From Flavobacteriaceae bacterium (GTDB lineage: Bacteria > Bacteroidota > Bacteroidia > Flavobacteriales > Flavobacteriaceae), in contig NZMG01000008.1 in assembly GCA_002694465.1 (NCBI GenBank), positions 1 to 47,952 on the forward strand: DNA of 47,952 nucleotides, in the 5' to 3' direction. The notes beneath the pieces were generated by a model, which was not told where the DNA came from, searched no databases, and saw only the letters and a program-made list of their open reading frames with translations. A program made the translations under genes and the position numbers. Positions 8,209 through 16,478 of the stretch are shown one piece after another. How positions within the stretch are numbered: the first letter of the stretch is position 1; each line of letters starts with the position of its first letter.

Positions 8209-9213
8209 CTAGGGAACTTCAATTACATTTACAATTTGGTTGATTAAGTCTTCTGAAGTTACATTCTCCGCTTCGGCTTCATAGGTTATTCCAATACGAT
8301 GACGCAACACATCATGAACGACCGCGCGAACATCTTCTGGAATTACATAACCTCTTCTCTTAATAAAGGCATAACACTTGGCAGCCATAGCTAGGTTTAT
8401 ACTACCTCGGGGTGAAGCTCCAAAGCTAATAAGAGGTTTAATACTTGATAAATTGTATTTTTCTGGATTCCTAGTAGCAAAAATGATATCCAAAATATAT
8501 TTTTCAATCTTCTCATCCATATACACATCGCGAACTGCGGCTTGTGCTCTTTTAATTTGGTCGAGAGTTACCACTGGGTTTATTTTTTCGTACCCTTCTT
8601 TTAGGTTTTGACGAATAATTAATTGTTCCTCATCTAGCTTTGGATACTTAATTACTGTTTTCAACATAAATCGATCCACCTGTGCTTCTGGCAATGGGTA
8701 CGTTCCCTCTTGCTCTATCGGGTTTTGGGTTGCCATTACCAAAAATGGTCTTTCCAAAACAAAAGTTTCATCTCCAATAGTTACTTGTTTTTCCTGCATC
8801 GCTTCAAGTAATGCAGATTGTACTTTGGCAGGGGCTCGGTTAATCTCATCTGCGAGTACGAAATTGGCGAAAATGGGGCCTTTTTTAATACTGAAATCGT
8901 TTGATTTCATATTATAAATCAAAGTTCCTACTACATCCGCAGGAAGTAAATCCGGGGTAAACTGAACGCGGCTAAAACTTCCGTGAACCGCCTTGGCTAA
9001 GGTGTTAATCGCTAGCGTTTTTGCAAGACCAGGCACACCCTCTAATAAAATGTGTCCTTGTCCTAATAGTCCAATGAGTAATCGCTCGACCATATGCTTT
9101 TGGCCAATGATTACTTTATTCATTTCTAAAGAAAGAATGTCTACAAAAGCACTTTCCTTTTCAATTTTCTCATTTAAGGCTCCTATATCCAGAGTCGTAG
9201 TTGTTTCTTCCAT
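8209..9213 (-). CDS. moxR: MoxR-family AAA+ ATPase
   Basis: First gene of the operon. The 334-residue AAA+ ATPase has a Walker A loop of the MoxR type (GVPGLAKT, 59-66), Walker B (LADEIN, 120-125), a sensor region (MATQNPIEQEGTYPLPEAQ) and the C-terminal lid domain. All are typical of the AAA_3/MoxR family, which acts as a chaperone-like ATPase for assembling or activating VWA-containing complexes. Its 334 residues match the family. A promoter should lie in 9214-9377; I found only imperfect matches to TAnnTTTG there. The operon order moxR-DUF58-bat makes a link to the Bat membrane complex very likely, but the client is not known from sequence. Confidence 0.95.
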   Translation of the reverse strand: MEETTTTLDIGALNEKIEKESAFVDILSLEMNKVIIGQKHMVERLLIGLLGQGHILLEGVPGLAKTLAINTLAKAVHGSFSRVQFTPDLLPADVVGTLIYNMKSNDFSIKKGPIFANFVLADEINRAPAKVQSALLEAMQEKQVTIGDETFVLERPFLVMATQNPIEQEGTYPLPEAQVDRFMLKTVIKYPKLDEEQLIIRQNLKEGYEKINPVVTLDQIKRAQAAVRDVYMDEKIEKYILDIIFATRNPEKYNLSSIKPLISFGASPRGSINLAMAAKCYAFIKRRGYVIPEDVRAVVHDVLRHRIGITYEAEAENVTSEDLINQIVNVIEVP

Positions 9214-9377
9214 GGTTTTCTTTTTTCAGAATAGCGTTTGTTTTAAATCACCCGCAAATTGATTATTTCTAATGAAAATTGCTGTTAACAATTGGTTAAA
9301 AATTCTTATAAATAAAGGGGCTAACAAAGATTAATATAAATTCAAATCCTTAATTTTAAAAAATTGAAATACAACAG

Positions 9378-10247
9378 ATGAAAACACAATTTTCAAAAGT
9401 AATACAAGGATGCATGACATGGGGTGCTTGGGGAAAGCAACTTTCTAAAAGTGAGATGGTTAACCTCATACATCACAATATTGAATGCGGTATTACTTCG
9501 TTTGATCACGCCGATATTTACGGCGATTATACCACCGAGATTGCCTTTGGAAATGCCTTTGCAGAAAGTAAAATAAATCGTGAAAGCATTGAAATTATTT
9601 CGAAATGTGGGATTCAGTATGTAGGAAAAACGAGAAATAATGAAATTAAACACTATCAATATGACGCAGAATACATTATTTGGAGTGCAGAAAAATCGAT
9701 AAAAGATTTACAATGTGAGTATTTAGATTTACTCCTCTTACATAGACCAAGTCCATTAATGCATCCTGATGAAATTGCTAAAGCGATTGAAAAACTAACT
9801 GCTGAAGGTAAAATTAAAAGTTTTGGAGTTTCCAACTTTACTCCTTCACAAATGGAATTAGTTGGTTCTAAAAACAGAATTGAATTTAACCAAATTGAAT
9901 TTTCATTAACAGCACATCATGCCATGTTTGATGGCACATTGGACTATCTATTTCAGCATAAAATAACACCTATGTGTTGGAGTCCGTTAGGGAGTGTTTT
10001 TAAGGAACGAAATGATCAAACCTATAGAATTCATAATATTTTAGATGCGCTTTCTGAAAAATATAACGCTACTAAAGACCAACTTGTATTGGCATGGATT
10101 ATGAAACACCCTTCAGGAATTCATCCAGTTATTGGCACCACTAATAAAGAACGAGTTAAAAATGCTGCTGAAGCAACTAAGATTGAATTAACCGATGTGG
10201 ATTGGTTTCAACTCTTAGTAGCTAGCCAAGGTCATAAAGTCCCATAA
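9378..10247 (+). CDS. Aldo/keto reductase (YdhF-like)
   Basis: The 289-residue NAD(P)H-dependent oxidoreductase belongs to the aldo/keto reductase family. The catalytic tetrad is visible: Asp43 and Tyr48 in FDHADIYG, Lys76 in IISKCG, and His122 in LLLHRPS. The substrate loop and C-terminal cofactor segment (HPVIGTTNKERV) are also present. The overall pattern, including TWGAWGK near the N-terminus, resembles the YdhF-type predicted oxidoreductases. The physiological substrate cannot be told from sequence. It stands alone on the plus strand, divergent from moxR, and ends in a bidirectional terminator. The ATG at 9378 is the only good start. Confidence 0.9.
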   Translation: MKTQFSKVIQGCMTWGAWGKQLSKSEMVNLIHHNIECGITSFDHADIYGDYTTEIAFGNAFAESKINRESIEIISKCGIQYVGKTRNNEIKHYQYDAEYIIWSAEKSIKDLQCEYLDLLLLHRPSPLMHPDEIAKAIEKLTAEGKIKSFGVSNFTPSQMELVGSKNRIEFNQIEFSLTAHHAMFDGTLDYLFQHKITPMCWSPLGSVFKERNDQTYRIHNILDALSEKYNATKDQLVLAWIMKHPSGIHPVIGTTNKERVKNAAEATKIELTDVDWFQLLVASQGHKVP

Positions 10248-10248
10248 A

Positions 10249-10272
10249 AAAAGGGCGCTTGTGCGCCCTTTT
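10249..10272. terminator. Bidirectional rho-independent terminator
   Basis: A perfect 10-bp stem AAAAGGGCGC / GCGCCCTTTT with a TTGT loop lies between the convergent aldo/keto reductase and DUF4382 genes. A and T runs flank the GC core, so it can terminate in both directions. Confidence 0.9.
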
Positions 10273-10287
10273 CATAAACTTTTCATT

Positions 10288-11070
10288 CTATTGAAAAGTT
10301 ACCACTTCCATTTCAGTAGCTACTCCTGCAATAACCTCTACATCTGGTATGGTAATTGGAGGTAATCCAAGATTCGCATCTGCTTCCAACGTTAATGTGT
10401 AAGTACCTTCAGGAACTCCTTGTAACACATAATTTCCTTGAGCATTTGTATAGGTAGAAATTATAGTATTCCCATTGGAGGCTGTAACTAGTGTTTGTAC
10501 TCCAAGAGGTAACACTAGACCTGTAATACTTCCTGAGTCTACAGCCAAACTTGCCCTAATAACAGGATGTAGAGAATAGCCTCCGTTCCCTTGTGCAACA
10601 ATAGATTCTTCCACGTTAAAATCGAGAATTACATCGTAATGGCCTCCATCCTCTATCGTTTCATTTACTTGCACTTTTAACCCGGATTGTTGTGAGCTTG
10701 GAGTATCTAAAGGATACGATTCCCCATCTACCACAATACTGTTTTCAGTACCCAATATTAATCGTATTTGACTAATACTTCCTGCTGGGATTTCATCATT
10801 TACTAATAAAACAGAAATACCCCCGGTGAGTTCCAACAAATTATAGACTCCCGCATTTATTTCGCCAATTGAAACTTCATCATTGTTACCGTTATATTTA
10901 ATTACAACATCTTGGACATCTACATAAACCGCTTCATAATCACCTGGAGCATCAACCAATTTTACAGACATAGTTGCACTTCCTTGGATATTAGAGTCAT
11001 CATCATCTTTACAAGAAACAAAAGCAGTAAATAACATAATCATTAAACTGAATTTCAATACATTTTTCAT
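10288..11070 (-). CDS. DUF4382 domain lipoprotein with carboxypeptidase-regulatory-like C-terminus
   Basis: The 260-residue protein has a lipoprotein signal (lipobox ending FVSC, Cys20) followed by an Asp-rich stretch (KDDDD) that favours an outer-membrane, possibly surface-exposed, lipoprotein in this phylum. Residues about 32-175 carry the DUF4382 pattern (MSVKLVDAPGDYEAVYVDV, ending HPVIRASL), and the C-terminal 80 residues form a carboxypeptidase-regulatory-like beta domain (YTNAQGNYVLQGVPEGTYTL). The role is unknown; such proteins may bind partners or substrates at the cell surface. It is monocistronic, with a TAnnTTTG-like element about 30 bases upstream and the terminator at 10249-10272 shared with the convergent gene. 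Confidence 0.85.
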   Translation of the reverse strand: MKNVLKFSLMIMLFTAFVSCKDDDDSNIQGSATMSVKLVDAPGDYEAVYVDVQDVVIKYNGNNDEVSIGEINAGVYNLLELTGGISVLLVNDEIPAGSISQIRLILGTENSIVVDGESYPLDTPSSQQSGLKVQVNETIEDGGHYDVILDFNVEESIVAQGNGGYSLHPVIRASLAVDSGSITGLVLPLGVQTLVTASNGNTIISTYTNAQGNYVLQGVPEGTYTLTLEADANLGLPPITIPDVEVIAGVATEMEVVTFQ

Positions 11071-11096
11071 ATTCTTATTATTTTAGGTTTGTGAGA

Positions 11097-11104
11097 CAAA
11101 CATA
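11097..11104 (-). promoter_or_regulatory. Putative -7 element (TATGTTTG) for the DUF4382 lipoprotein
   Basis: On the minus strand this reads TATGTTTG, matching the Bacteroidota -7 consensus TAnnTTTG, 26 bases upstream of the start codon. No TTG is at the expected -33 spacing, so this is a partial match. Confidence 0.4.
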
Positions 11105-11205
11105 ATTATGGGAATTCTAGATTAAAACACTTTTAACACCCCTTAACAATAACTTTAACCAACTTTTATCTTTAAAAAAAGTTAAAGAAGTTTTACTTTT
11201 AAGGG

Positions 11206-11958
11206 ATGAAAAAAACTGCTTTAATAACAGGAGCCACCTCTGGCATTGGAAAAGCAACTGCCCAGATTTTTGCTGAAAAAGGTATACGACTCATTTTATG
11301 TGGACGAAGACAAGAAAGGCTGGATAATCTTGCAGTTGAGTTGCAAAAACATACCGAAGTTTACATACTTAATTTTGATGTTCGAAATAAAATTCAAGTA
11401 TTCGAAAGCATAAAAAATCTTTCCGAAGCCTTTTCAGAAATTGATATTTTAGTGAATAATGCTGGAAATGCTCACGGCTTAGACCCCATTCAAGATGGCT
11501 CTATTGAAGATTGGGATGCCATGTTAGATATCAATGTTAAAGGCTTATTATATGTCACCAAAGCCATTTTGCCAGGAATGCTTAAGAGAGGTTCGGGCCA
11601 TATTATCAATATTGGCTCTACTGCAGGAAAAGAAGTATATCCCAACGGAAATGTCTATTGTGCAAGCAAGCATGCCGTGGATGCACTTAACCAAGGAATG
11701 CGTATTGACCTCAATGGTAAAGGAATTAAAGTTGCTGCTATCAATCCAGGTATGGTTGAAACCGAATTTAGCGAAGTACGTTTTAAAGGGGATACCGAAC
11801 GAGCTTCTAAAGTGTATCAAGGATTTACCCCATTAAAACCAGAAGACATTGCAGAAATTATTTGGTTCACAGTCACTCGTCCCCCCCATGTTAATATAGC
11901 CGACTTAACCGTTATGTGCTTAGATCAAGCCTCATCAACCATTGTGAATAAAAAATAA
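11206..11958 (+). CDS. SDR-family NAD(P)-dependent oxidoreductase (YdfG-like)
   Basis: The 250-residue short-chain dehydrogenase/reductase has the Rossmann glycine motif TGATSGIG (8-15), NNAG (84-87), a catalytic Ser138 and the Tyr151-x3-Lys155 pair (YCASK). The arrangement and the segment INPGMVETEFSEVRF resemble YdfG-type enzymes, which reduce 3-hydroxy acid semialdehydes such as malonic semialdehyde or oxidise serine-like compounds. The GRR at about 33-35 after beta-2 suggests a preference for NADP(H). The substrate assignment is inference from family resemblance. It is the first gene of a plus-strand run; the next gene begins 63 bases on, after a small hairpin repeat. Confidence 0.9.
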   Translation: MKKTALITGATSGIGKATAQIFAEKGIRLILCGRRQERLDNLAVELQKHTEVYILNFDVRNKIQVFESIKNLSEAFSEIDILVNNAGNAHGLDPIQDGSIEDWDAMLDINVKGLLYVTKAILPGMLKRGSGHIINIGSTAGKEVYPNGNVYCASKHAVDALNQGMRIDLNGKGIKVAAINPGMVETEFSEVRFKGDTERASKVYQGFTPLKPEDIAEIIWFTVTRPPHVNIADLTVMCLDQASSTIVNKK

Positions 11959-11997
11959 TCGTTGTCCCTATAGCGCAAAAAAGAAATAAAGAAAAGA

Positions 11998-12015
11998 TTC
12001 CTGCCTTCGCAGGAA
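11998..12015 (+). repeat. Short hairpin repeat (TTCCTGC-CTTC-GCAGGAA)
   Basis: A perfect 7-bp inverted repeat with a 4-base loop, preceded by AGA, lies 6 bases before the start of the AlbA_2 gene. The AGATTCCT...AGGAA core is related to the repeat at 7216-7247 and to interspersed elements I recall from other flavobacteria. It is close enough to the start codon to sit in the ribosome binding region of the mRNA. Confidence 0.6.
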
Positions 12016-12021
12016 ATAGAT

Positions 12022-13158
12022 ATGATTAACAAACGCCTTCTTATCAAAAATCTATTGGCTCACAACGATGAGAGCTCCTTCTATGATAAAAAAAGAAAGA
12101 TTGATTTAGGTTCTAAAGAAGGCAAGGCTAAATTTCTAAAGCATATTTGCGCGCTTAGTAATAGCAACCCAAAAAACAACAGTTACATAGTTATTGGGGC
12201 AGAAGACGAATCGAATGAAATTACAGGTGTCGACTTTTTTGACGATAGTAAAATTCAGAATCTGGTGAACGCCTATCTCACCAATCCTCCATTAATTGCC
12301 TACGAAAATGTTATGTTTCCTCATCTTCCAGCTGACAAAGTAGTGGGACTAGTTTCTATTCGCCCCACGGGTGAAATAACATCACTTCGAAAAAACATTT
12401 GGAAGTATTGGGGTGGCTCTATATTTCTTCGCGATGGAAGTATCTCGATGCCCAAGGATTTCGATATTGAAATTAAGGATGTTAATTCTGAAATTGTAAA
12501 ATCCATTGAAAATCAGTCTAAAAATAACATAGAATACACACTGGATGGCGTGATTGATTTTATCAATCATCGCCATAGCGACCTACCCTCACATTACAAA
12601 GTTTTTAAAGAGCAATTTGTGGTTTGTTGGGCAGGCCTTGTGAAACACATTAAAGGGCAAAACTATTATTCTCGAGTAGATATTGAACTTATTAACGAGC
12701 AAGTGCGACTTTTTTATTCGGCCCTAGATGAGATAAGTATCGAATATAATGAGGATTCCTTCAAAATTATAGAGTATGTCCATCTTGGTTTAAACGAAAA
12801 TTACAAGTACTATCCGTTAGAAGAAGTGACTATTTCATTTAAGGAAAATGGTTCGTACCATATGGATGCTACTCTTATTTTCGAACCCCCTCAATTCAAC
12901 AAACGCAATTTATATCATATATATAATGCCAATAATGCCCTATTGGATAAACTGAAAAAAAACATTCCTTTGTCTGAAAGGGAAGAACGTGATCTTGAAA
13001 AATTACCTGCAACCTATCTTATTTGTTACCTCAATAATTTTGAAGATGCCATTGAAAAATTACTAGAATCGAAAGATTTTTTGAAACAAATTAACGGGGA
13101 TGTATACCAATCGTTTAAAGATGCTACACGCATTCTAAGGAAAGTAAAATACAGTTAA
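12022..13158 (+). CDS. AlbA_2 (Schlafen-like) domain protein
   Basis: The 378-residue soluble protein has an N-terminal AlbA_2-type domain (about residues 20-135; KFLKHICALSNSNPKNNSYI, VIGAEDESNEITGV and later VSIRPTGE), a fold used by Schlafen proteins and bacterial putative nucleic-acid-binding or ATP-binding regulators. The remaining 240 residues are helical/mixed with no family I recognise; there is no winged-helix module of the kind often fused to AlbA_2. Annotation pipelines usually call this an ATP-binding protein, but I see no Walker motif. The function is unknown. The start follows the hairpin repeat at 11998-12015. It lies between the SDR gene and a secreted protein gene and has no obvious partner. 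Confidence 0.75.
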   Translation: MINKRLLIKNLLAHNDESSFYDKKRKIDLGSKEGKAKFLKHICALSNSNPKNNSYIVIGAEDESNEITGVDFFDDSKIQNLVNAYLTNPPLIAYENVMFPHLPADKVVGLVSIRPTGEITSLRKNIWKYWGGSIFLRDGSISMPKDFDIEIKDVNSEIVKSIENQSKNNIEYTLDGVIDFINHRHSDLPSHYKVFKEQFVVCWAGLVKHIKGQNYYSRVDIELINEQVRLFYSALDEISIEYNEDSFKIIEYVHLGLNENYKYYPLEEVTISFKENGSYHMDATLIFEPPQFNKRNLYHIYNANNALLDKLKKNIPLSEREERDLEKLPATYLICYLNNFEDAIEKLLESKDFLKQINGDVYQSFKDATRILRKVKYS

Positions 13159-13194
13159 TTTTTTAGTATCTTTAACTAAAGAAATATATACTTT

Positions 13195-14211
13195 ATGAAA
13201 ATATATATACTTCATTTTTTTACTCTTTTCATATCGTTAACTGGCAATACTCAATGTAGTGTAAATCCTTTTATTGAAAAAAATTATAAATATGATGCTT
13301 ACACTCTTTTCTTTAGAGAATTTATAGAAATTCCTAGTCATCCAAACTATGATATTCCTATTTTTGACGAAAGTGAGATAACTCCCTATTTAGAAAAATT
13401 GTCTGCTATCTATGAAAAATCTCTAAATAATCCAACCATTGACTCATTATTCAATTATTTTCAAATTCATACTAACAATTTTTTTCCAAAGAATGTTCCT
13501 TTTGGAAAAATAGTTTTATTAATTCCAGAAGAAACGCCTTGGGTATTTCAATTTTTAGATACCGGAATTTCTGGAGAACCAGTATTAGATAATTTAATCT
13601 CAACATACCAATTTGAAATAGAAGGATATGGTATCGTAGAACCTCCTCCAAAATATATTGTCGATTTATCTTCATCCATTCCTTATTTAAATACTTATGC
13701 CTTAATGGATGATTTTGATGCAATAGATGGTATTTTATTTTCTGAAATTGGCTATTCTGACACCCCTCTTTATAATTATCTGGGACCTTACTTTGAAGTT
13801 AACAATGAAGAGGTTCGTGCTACCAACATATATAATGCAGAAAATGAATTTATTTTTTCCTTACATACAGGACCATGTTGGACATCCTGTGAAATAGATA
13901 AGGCTTGGATTGTAACCGTTTCAGAAGATTGTGAAACGGTATCAGTTGAAATACTATCAAACAACAAAAACAAAATTTCTCCTAATATTTCAGTATTTCC
14001 AAATCCTTCCAGAGATAACATTTTTATTAATTCAGGGAATCAAATTATCAAAACCTTAACCTTTTATAATATTTATGGAAAAACTTTACCTATATCTTAC
14101 CAAACGGAAAGTAATAGCATTAATATCTCACATTTTTCAACAGGTATTTACTTTTTAAAAGTTGAAACTTTAGATGGAAAAATTGAAACAAAAAAAATAA
14201 TTAAACAATAA
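13195..14211 (+). CDS. Secreted protein with type IX secretion C-terminal domain
   Basis: The 338-residue protein has a signal peptide (MKIYILHFFTLFISLTGN, then TQ), a middle region (about 20-260) that I do not recognise and that is rich in Tyr, Asp, Phe and Ile, a short Cys motif (CWTSCE), and a C-terminal T9SS type A sorting domain (about 263-338; SVFPNPSRDNIFI, FYNIYGK, STGIYFLKVET). It is therefore expected to pass the outer membrane through PorSS/T9SS and to be anchored or released. Base composition is markedly more AT-rich than the genes on either side, which could mean recent acquisition or relaxed selection. The start is 36 bases after the AlbA_2 gene, and the SPFH gene follows 12 bases on. 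Confidence 0.82.
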   Translation: MKIYILHFFTLFISLTGNTQCSVNPFIEKNYKYDAYTLFFREFIEIPSHPNYDIPIFDESEITPYLEKLSAIYEKSLNNPTIDSLFNYFQIHTNNFFPKNVPFGKIVLLIPEETPWVFQFLDTGISGEPVLDNLISTYQFEIEGYGIVEPPPKYIVDLSSSIPYLNTYALMDDFDAIDGILFSEIGYSDTPLYNYLGPYFEVNNEEVRATNIYNAENEFIFSLHTGPCWTSCEIDKAWIVTVSEDCETVSVEILSNNKNKISPNISVFPNPSRDNIFINSGNQIIKTLTFYNIYGKTLPISYQTESNSINISHFSTGIYFLKVETLDGKIETKKIIKQ

Positions 14212-14223
14212 ATTATATTAAAA

Positions 14224-15351
14224 ATGGGGATTTTCGACAAAATCAAAGAAAAACTAAGTAACGAATTTATCGACATCATCGAATGGCTTGACTATACCGA
14301 TGATACCATTTGCCATCGTTTTGAACGCTACCAAAACGAAATAAAAAACGGGGCAAAACTCATTGTTCGCGAAGGACAAACCGCCGTATTTATTAACGAA
14401 GGACAACTCGCAGATGTTTTTACCGCGGGAACCTATACTTTAAATACCCAAAACCTACCTATTCTTGCCACATTAAAAGGTTGGAAATACGGGTTTAACA
14501 GTCCTTTTAAAGCCGAAGTCTATTTTGTAAACACGCATTTGTTTACCGATGAAAAATGGGGCACCAAAAACCCTATTACGTTAAATGATGAACGCTTCGG
14601 ACTCGTTGAAATTAGAGCCTTTGGAACCTATGCTTTTAAAATAAGTGATGCTGGTAAATTTGTAAAAGATATCGTAGGCACCGATAATAATTTTACCAAT
14701 TTTGAAATCAACGAACACTTAAAAAGTCTTATCGCCACTCGGTTTACAGATACCGTAGGCGAAGCTAATTTACCTATAGAATTATACGCAGCCAATACCA
14801 CCGAACTAAGCGAAACTTGCAAAGAAGTGATGCAACCCGAGTTCGATAGTGTGGGAATTTCTCTTGAAAAATTCTTTATTGAAAACGTCTCCATGCCGGA
14901 AGATCTTAAAAAAGAAATCTTCGAGTATAGCCGTATTGACAAATTAGATTTAGATAAACTTACCAAATTTAAAACGGCTAAAGCTATAGAAGCCGCGGCC
15001 AACCAAGAAGGAGGAACGGCAGGTGCTGGAATGGGAATGGGAATGGGCTTTGTCATGGCCCAACAAATGGGCGGCATGATGACTGGAGGCACTCAACAGG
15101 CACCTAATCAACAACAAGCTTCTGTACCACCACCCATGCCTGTTGCGGTTCAGTATTTTTATGCTGCAAACGGGCAACAAGCAGGCCCAGTAACGATGGA
15201 ACAACTAAGCGCTTTATTTGCCAATAGAACAGTAAATAAAGACACCTTAGTTTGGAAACAAGGAATGGCAAATTGGACAGCCTTAAAAGATGTAGAAGAG
15301 TTAAAAGCATTTTTAGGCGGAAGTACACCTCCTCCATTACCTGGGGCATAA
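14224..15351 (+). CDS. SPFH-domain protein with C-terminal GYF_2 domain (YdjI-like)
   Basis: The 375-residue protein has no membrane helix. Residues about 30-245 form an SPFH/prohibitin-like domain of the YdjI ('virion core protein') type: early IIEWLDYTDDTICHRFERYQ, REGQTAVFINEGQ, then EIRAFGTYAFKI and a helical end. A Gly/Met-rich linker (about 262-290) leads to a C-terminal GYF_2 domain (about 308-368: YFYAANGQQAGPV, LVWKQGMANWTAL) and a proline tail. In Bacillus, YdjI acts with the zinc-ribbon membrane protein YdjG at membrane microdomains in envelope stress; here the next gene also encodes a zinc-ribbon membrane protein, 23 bases on. A similar partnership is inference. GYF_2 domains typically bind proline-rich or membrane-associated partners. 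Confidence 0.88.
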   Translation: MGIFDKIKEKLSNEFIDIIEWLDYTDDTICHRFERYQNEIKNGAKLIVREGQTAVFINEGQLADVFTAGTYTLNTQNLPILATLKGWKYGFNSPFKAEVYFVNTHLFTDEKWGTKNPITLNDERFGLVEIRAFGTYAFKISDAGKFVKDIVGTDNNFTNFEINEHLKSLIATRFTDTVGEANLPIELYAANTTELSETCKEVMQPEFDSVGISLEKFFIENVSMPEDLKKEIFEYSRIDKLDLDKLTKFKTAKAIEAAANQEGGTAGAGMGMGMGFVMAQQMGGMMTGGTQQAPNQQQASVPPPMPVAVQYFYAANGQQAGPVTMEQLSALFANRTVNKDTLVWKQGMANWTALKDVEELKAFLGGSTPPPLPGA

Positions 15352-15374
15352 TTTAACCTTTTGGGTTATAAAAT

Positions 15375-16478
15375 ATGCAAACAGAACCTCAGCAAAAAGC
15401 CGAATTAAAAAAAGCCTGTGTTAACTGCGGGGCAGAATTGTTATATGCTCCAGGCACTACAGAGCTTCAATGTGAGTATTGTAATTATACTCAGGAAATT
15501 CCTCTTTCAGAAAGCAGTTTTGAAGAACTAGAACTTAAGGCTTATTTGGATTCTGTGGGGTCTCAATCCCATAGTGAAGCCATTACGATGTTGCAATGCA
15601 AAAACTGTGGTGCCAACCAGCATATTGAGGAAAACTACAAATCATTGCATTGTGTGTATTGTAGTTCTCCATTGGTTATTGAAGATGCTACTAAAGAAGA
15701 GTGGATTTTACCAGGCGCCGTATTGCCTTTTCAAATGACTCAAGACAAAGCGCACCAAGTTTTTCAAAAATGGGTTTCGGGATTATGGTGGGCGCCTAAC
15801 AAGCTAAAAAAAGCGAGCTTAGATCCACAAAATACGAAAGGATTGTACGCGCCTTATTGGACGTTCGACGCACAACTATATGCTAATTATACTGGTCAAC
15901 GCGGAGATTATTATTATGTAAGTGTTCCGTATACCACTACTGTAAATGGAAAAACGGTAACTCGTATGCGACAAGAGCGTCGCACACGTTGGACTCCAGT
16001 AAGTGGAAATATTTCAGGATTTGTGGATGACACCCTCATAAAAGCTTCAAAGCAAAAATCTGGAGCCATTCCTCAAAAGGTTGCCCGATGGAATTTAATA
16101 GAATTAAAGCCTTTTGATAGTAGTTATTTGGCTGGTTTTGTCACCGAAAAATACACCATTCCATTGCAAGAAGGACATATAGAATCTAATAAAGAAGCTC
16201 GAAAAATTGCAGAGCGTTGGGCATGTAGAGACATTGGTGGAGATACACAGCGCATTTCTTCTTTAAACATGAAATTAACTGACGAAACCTTTAAACATAT
16301 TCTGTTACCTGTGTATATAAGTGCCTACAGATACAAAAATAAGCGTTACAATTTCTTTGTCAATGGGCAAACAGGAGCCATCTCAGGGCAACGACCTTAT
16401 TCTTTTTGGAAGATTTTCTTCTTCGTTTTATTTATTCTAACGATTATAGGGGTAATCATTTTTATTGCCAACCAATGA
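15375..16478 (+). CDS. Double zinc-ribbon membrane-anchored protein (YdjG-like)
   Basis: The 367-residue protein carries two zinc ribbons with identical spacing: Cys15-x2-Cys18-x14-Cys33-x2-Cys36 and Cys75-x2-Cys78-x14-Cys93-x2-Cys96. A central region (about 105-330) includes YAPYWTFDAQLYANYTGQ and a C-terminal transmembrane helix (about 343-365) ends the protein, so the ribbons face the cytoplasm with the body near the membrane. The layout resembles YdjG-type 'TFIIB zinc-binding' membrane proteins associated with SPFH proteins. It lies 23 bases after the SPFH gene, and its stop overlaps the start of the phosphoesterase gene (ATGA), so the three are probably co-translated. The function is inferred from the pairing only. 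Confidence 0.85.
   Translation: MQTEPQQKAELKKACVNCGAELLYAPGTTELQCEYCNYTQEIPLSESSFEELELKAYLDSVGSQSHSEAITMLQCKNCGANQHIEENYKSLHCVYCSSPLVIEDATKEEWILPGAVLPFQMTQDKAHQVFQKWVSGLWWAPNKLKKASLDPQNTKGLYAPYWTFDAQLYANYTGQRGDYYYVSVPYTTTVNGKTVTRMRQERRTRWTPVSGNISGFVDDTLIKASKQKSGAIPQKVARWNLIELKPFDSSYLAGFVTEKYTIPLQEGHIESNKEARKIAERWACRDIGGDTQRISSLNMKLTDETFKHILLPVYISAYRYKNKRYNFFVNGQTGAISGQRPYSFWKIFFFVLFILTIIGVIIFIANQ

Noticed and set aside
12022..13158. Anti-phage defence gene idea for the AlbA_2 protein
   Set aside because: No nuclease, helicase, restriction or toxin partner is adjacent, and the neighbours are metabolic or envelope genes. A Schlafen-like fold alone is not enough.
14628..15092. 154-residue open frame on the minus strand
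   Set aside because: Antisense of the SPFH gene, with no family resemblance, whereas the plus-strand product is clearly recognisable.
16406..16474. Upstream extension of the phosphoesterase frame
   Set aside because: It lies inside the transmembrane-coding end of the zinc-ribbon gene and lacks family similarity; the ATG at 16475 gives the correct N-terminus.
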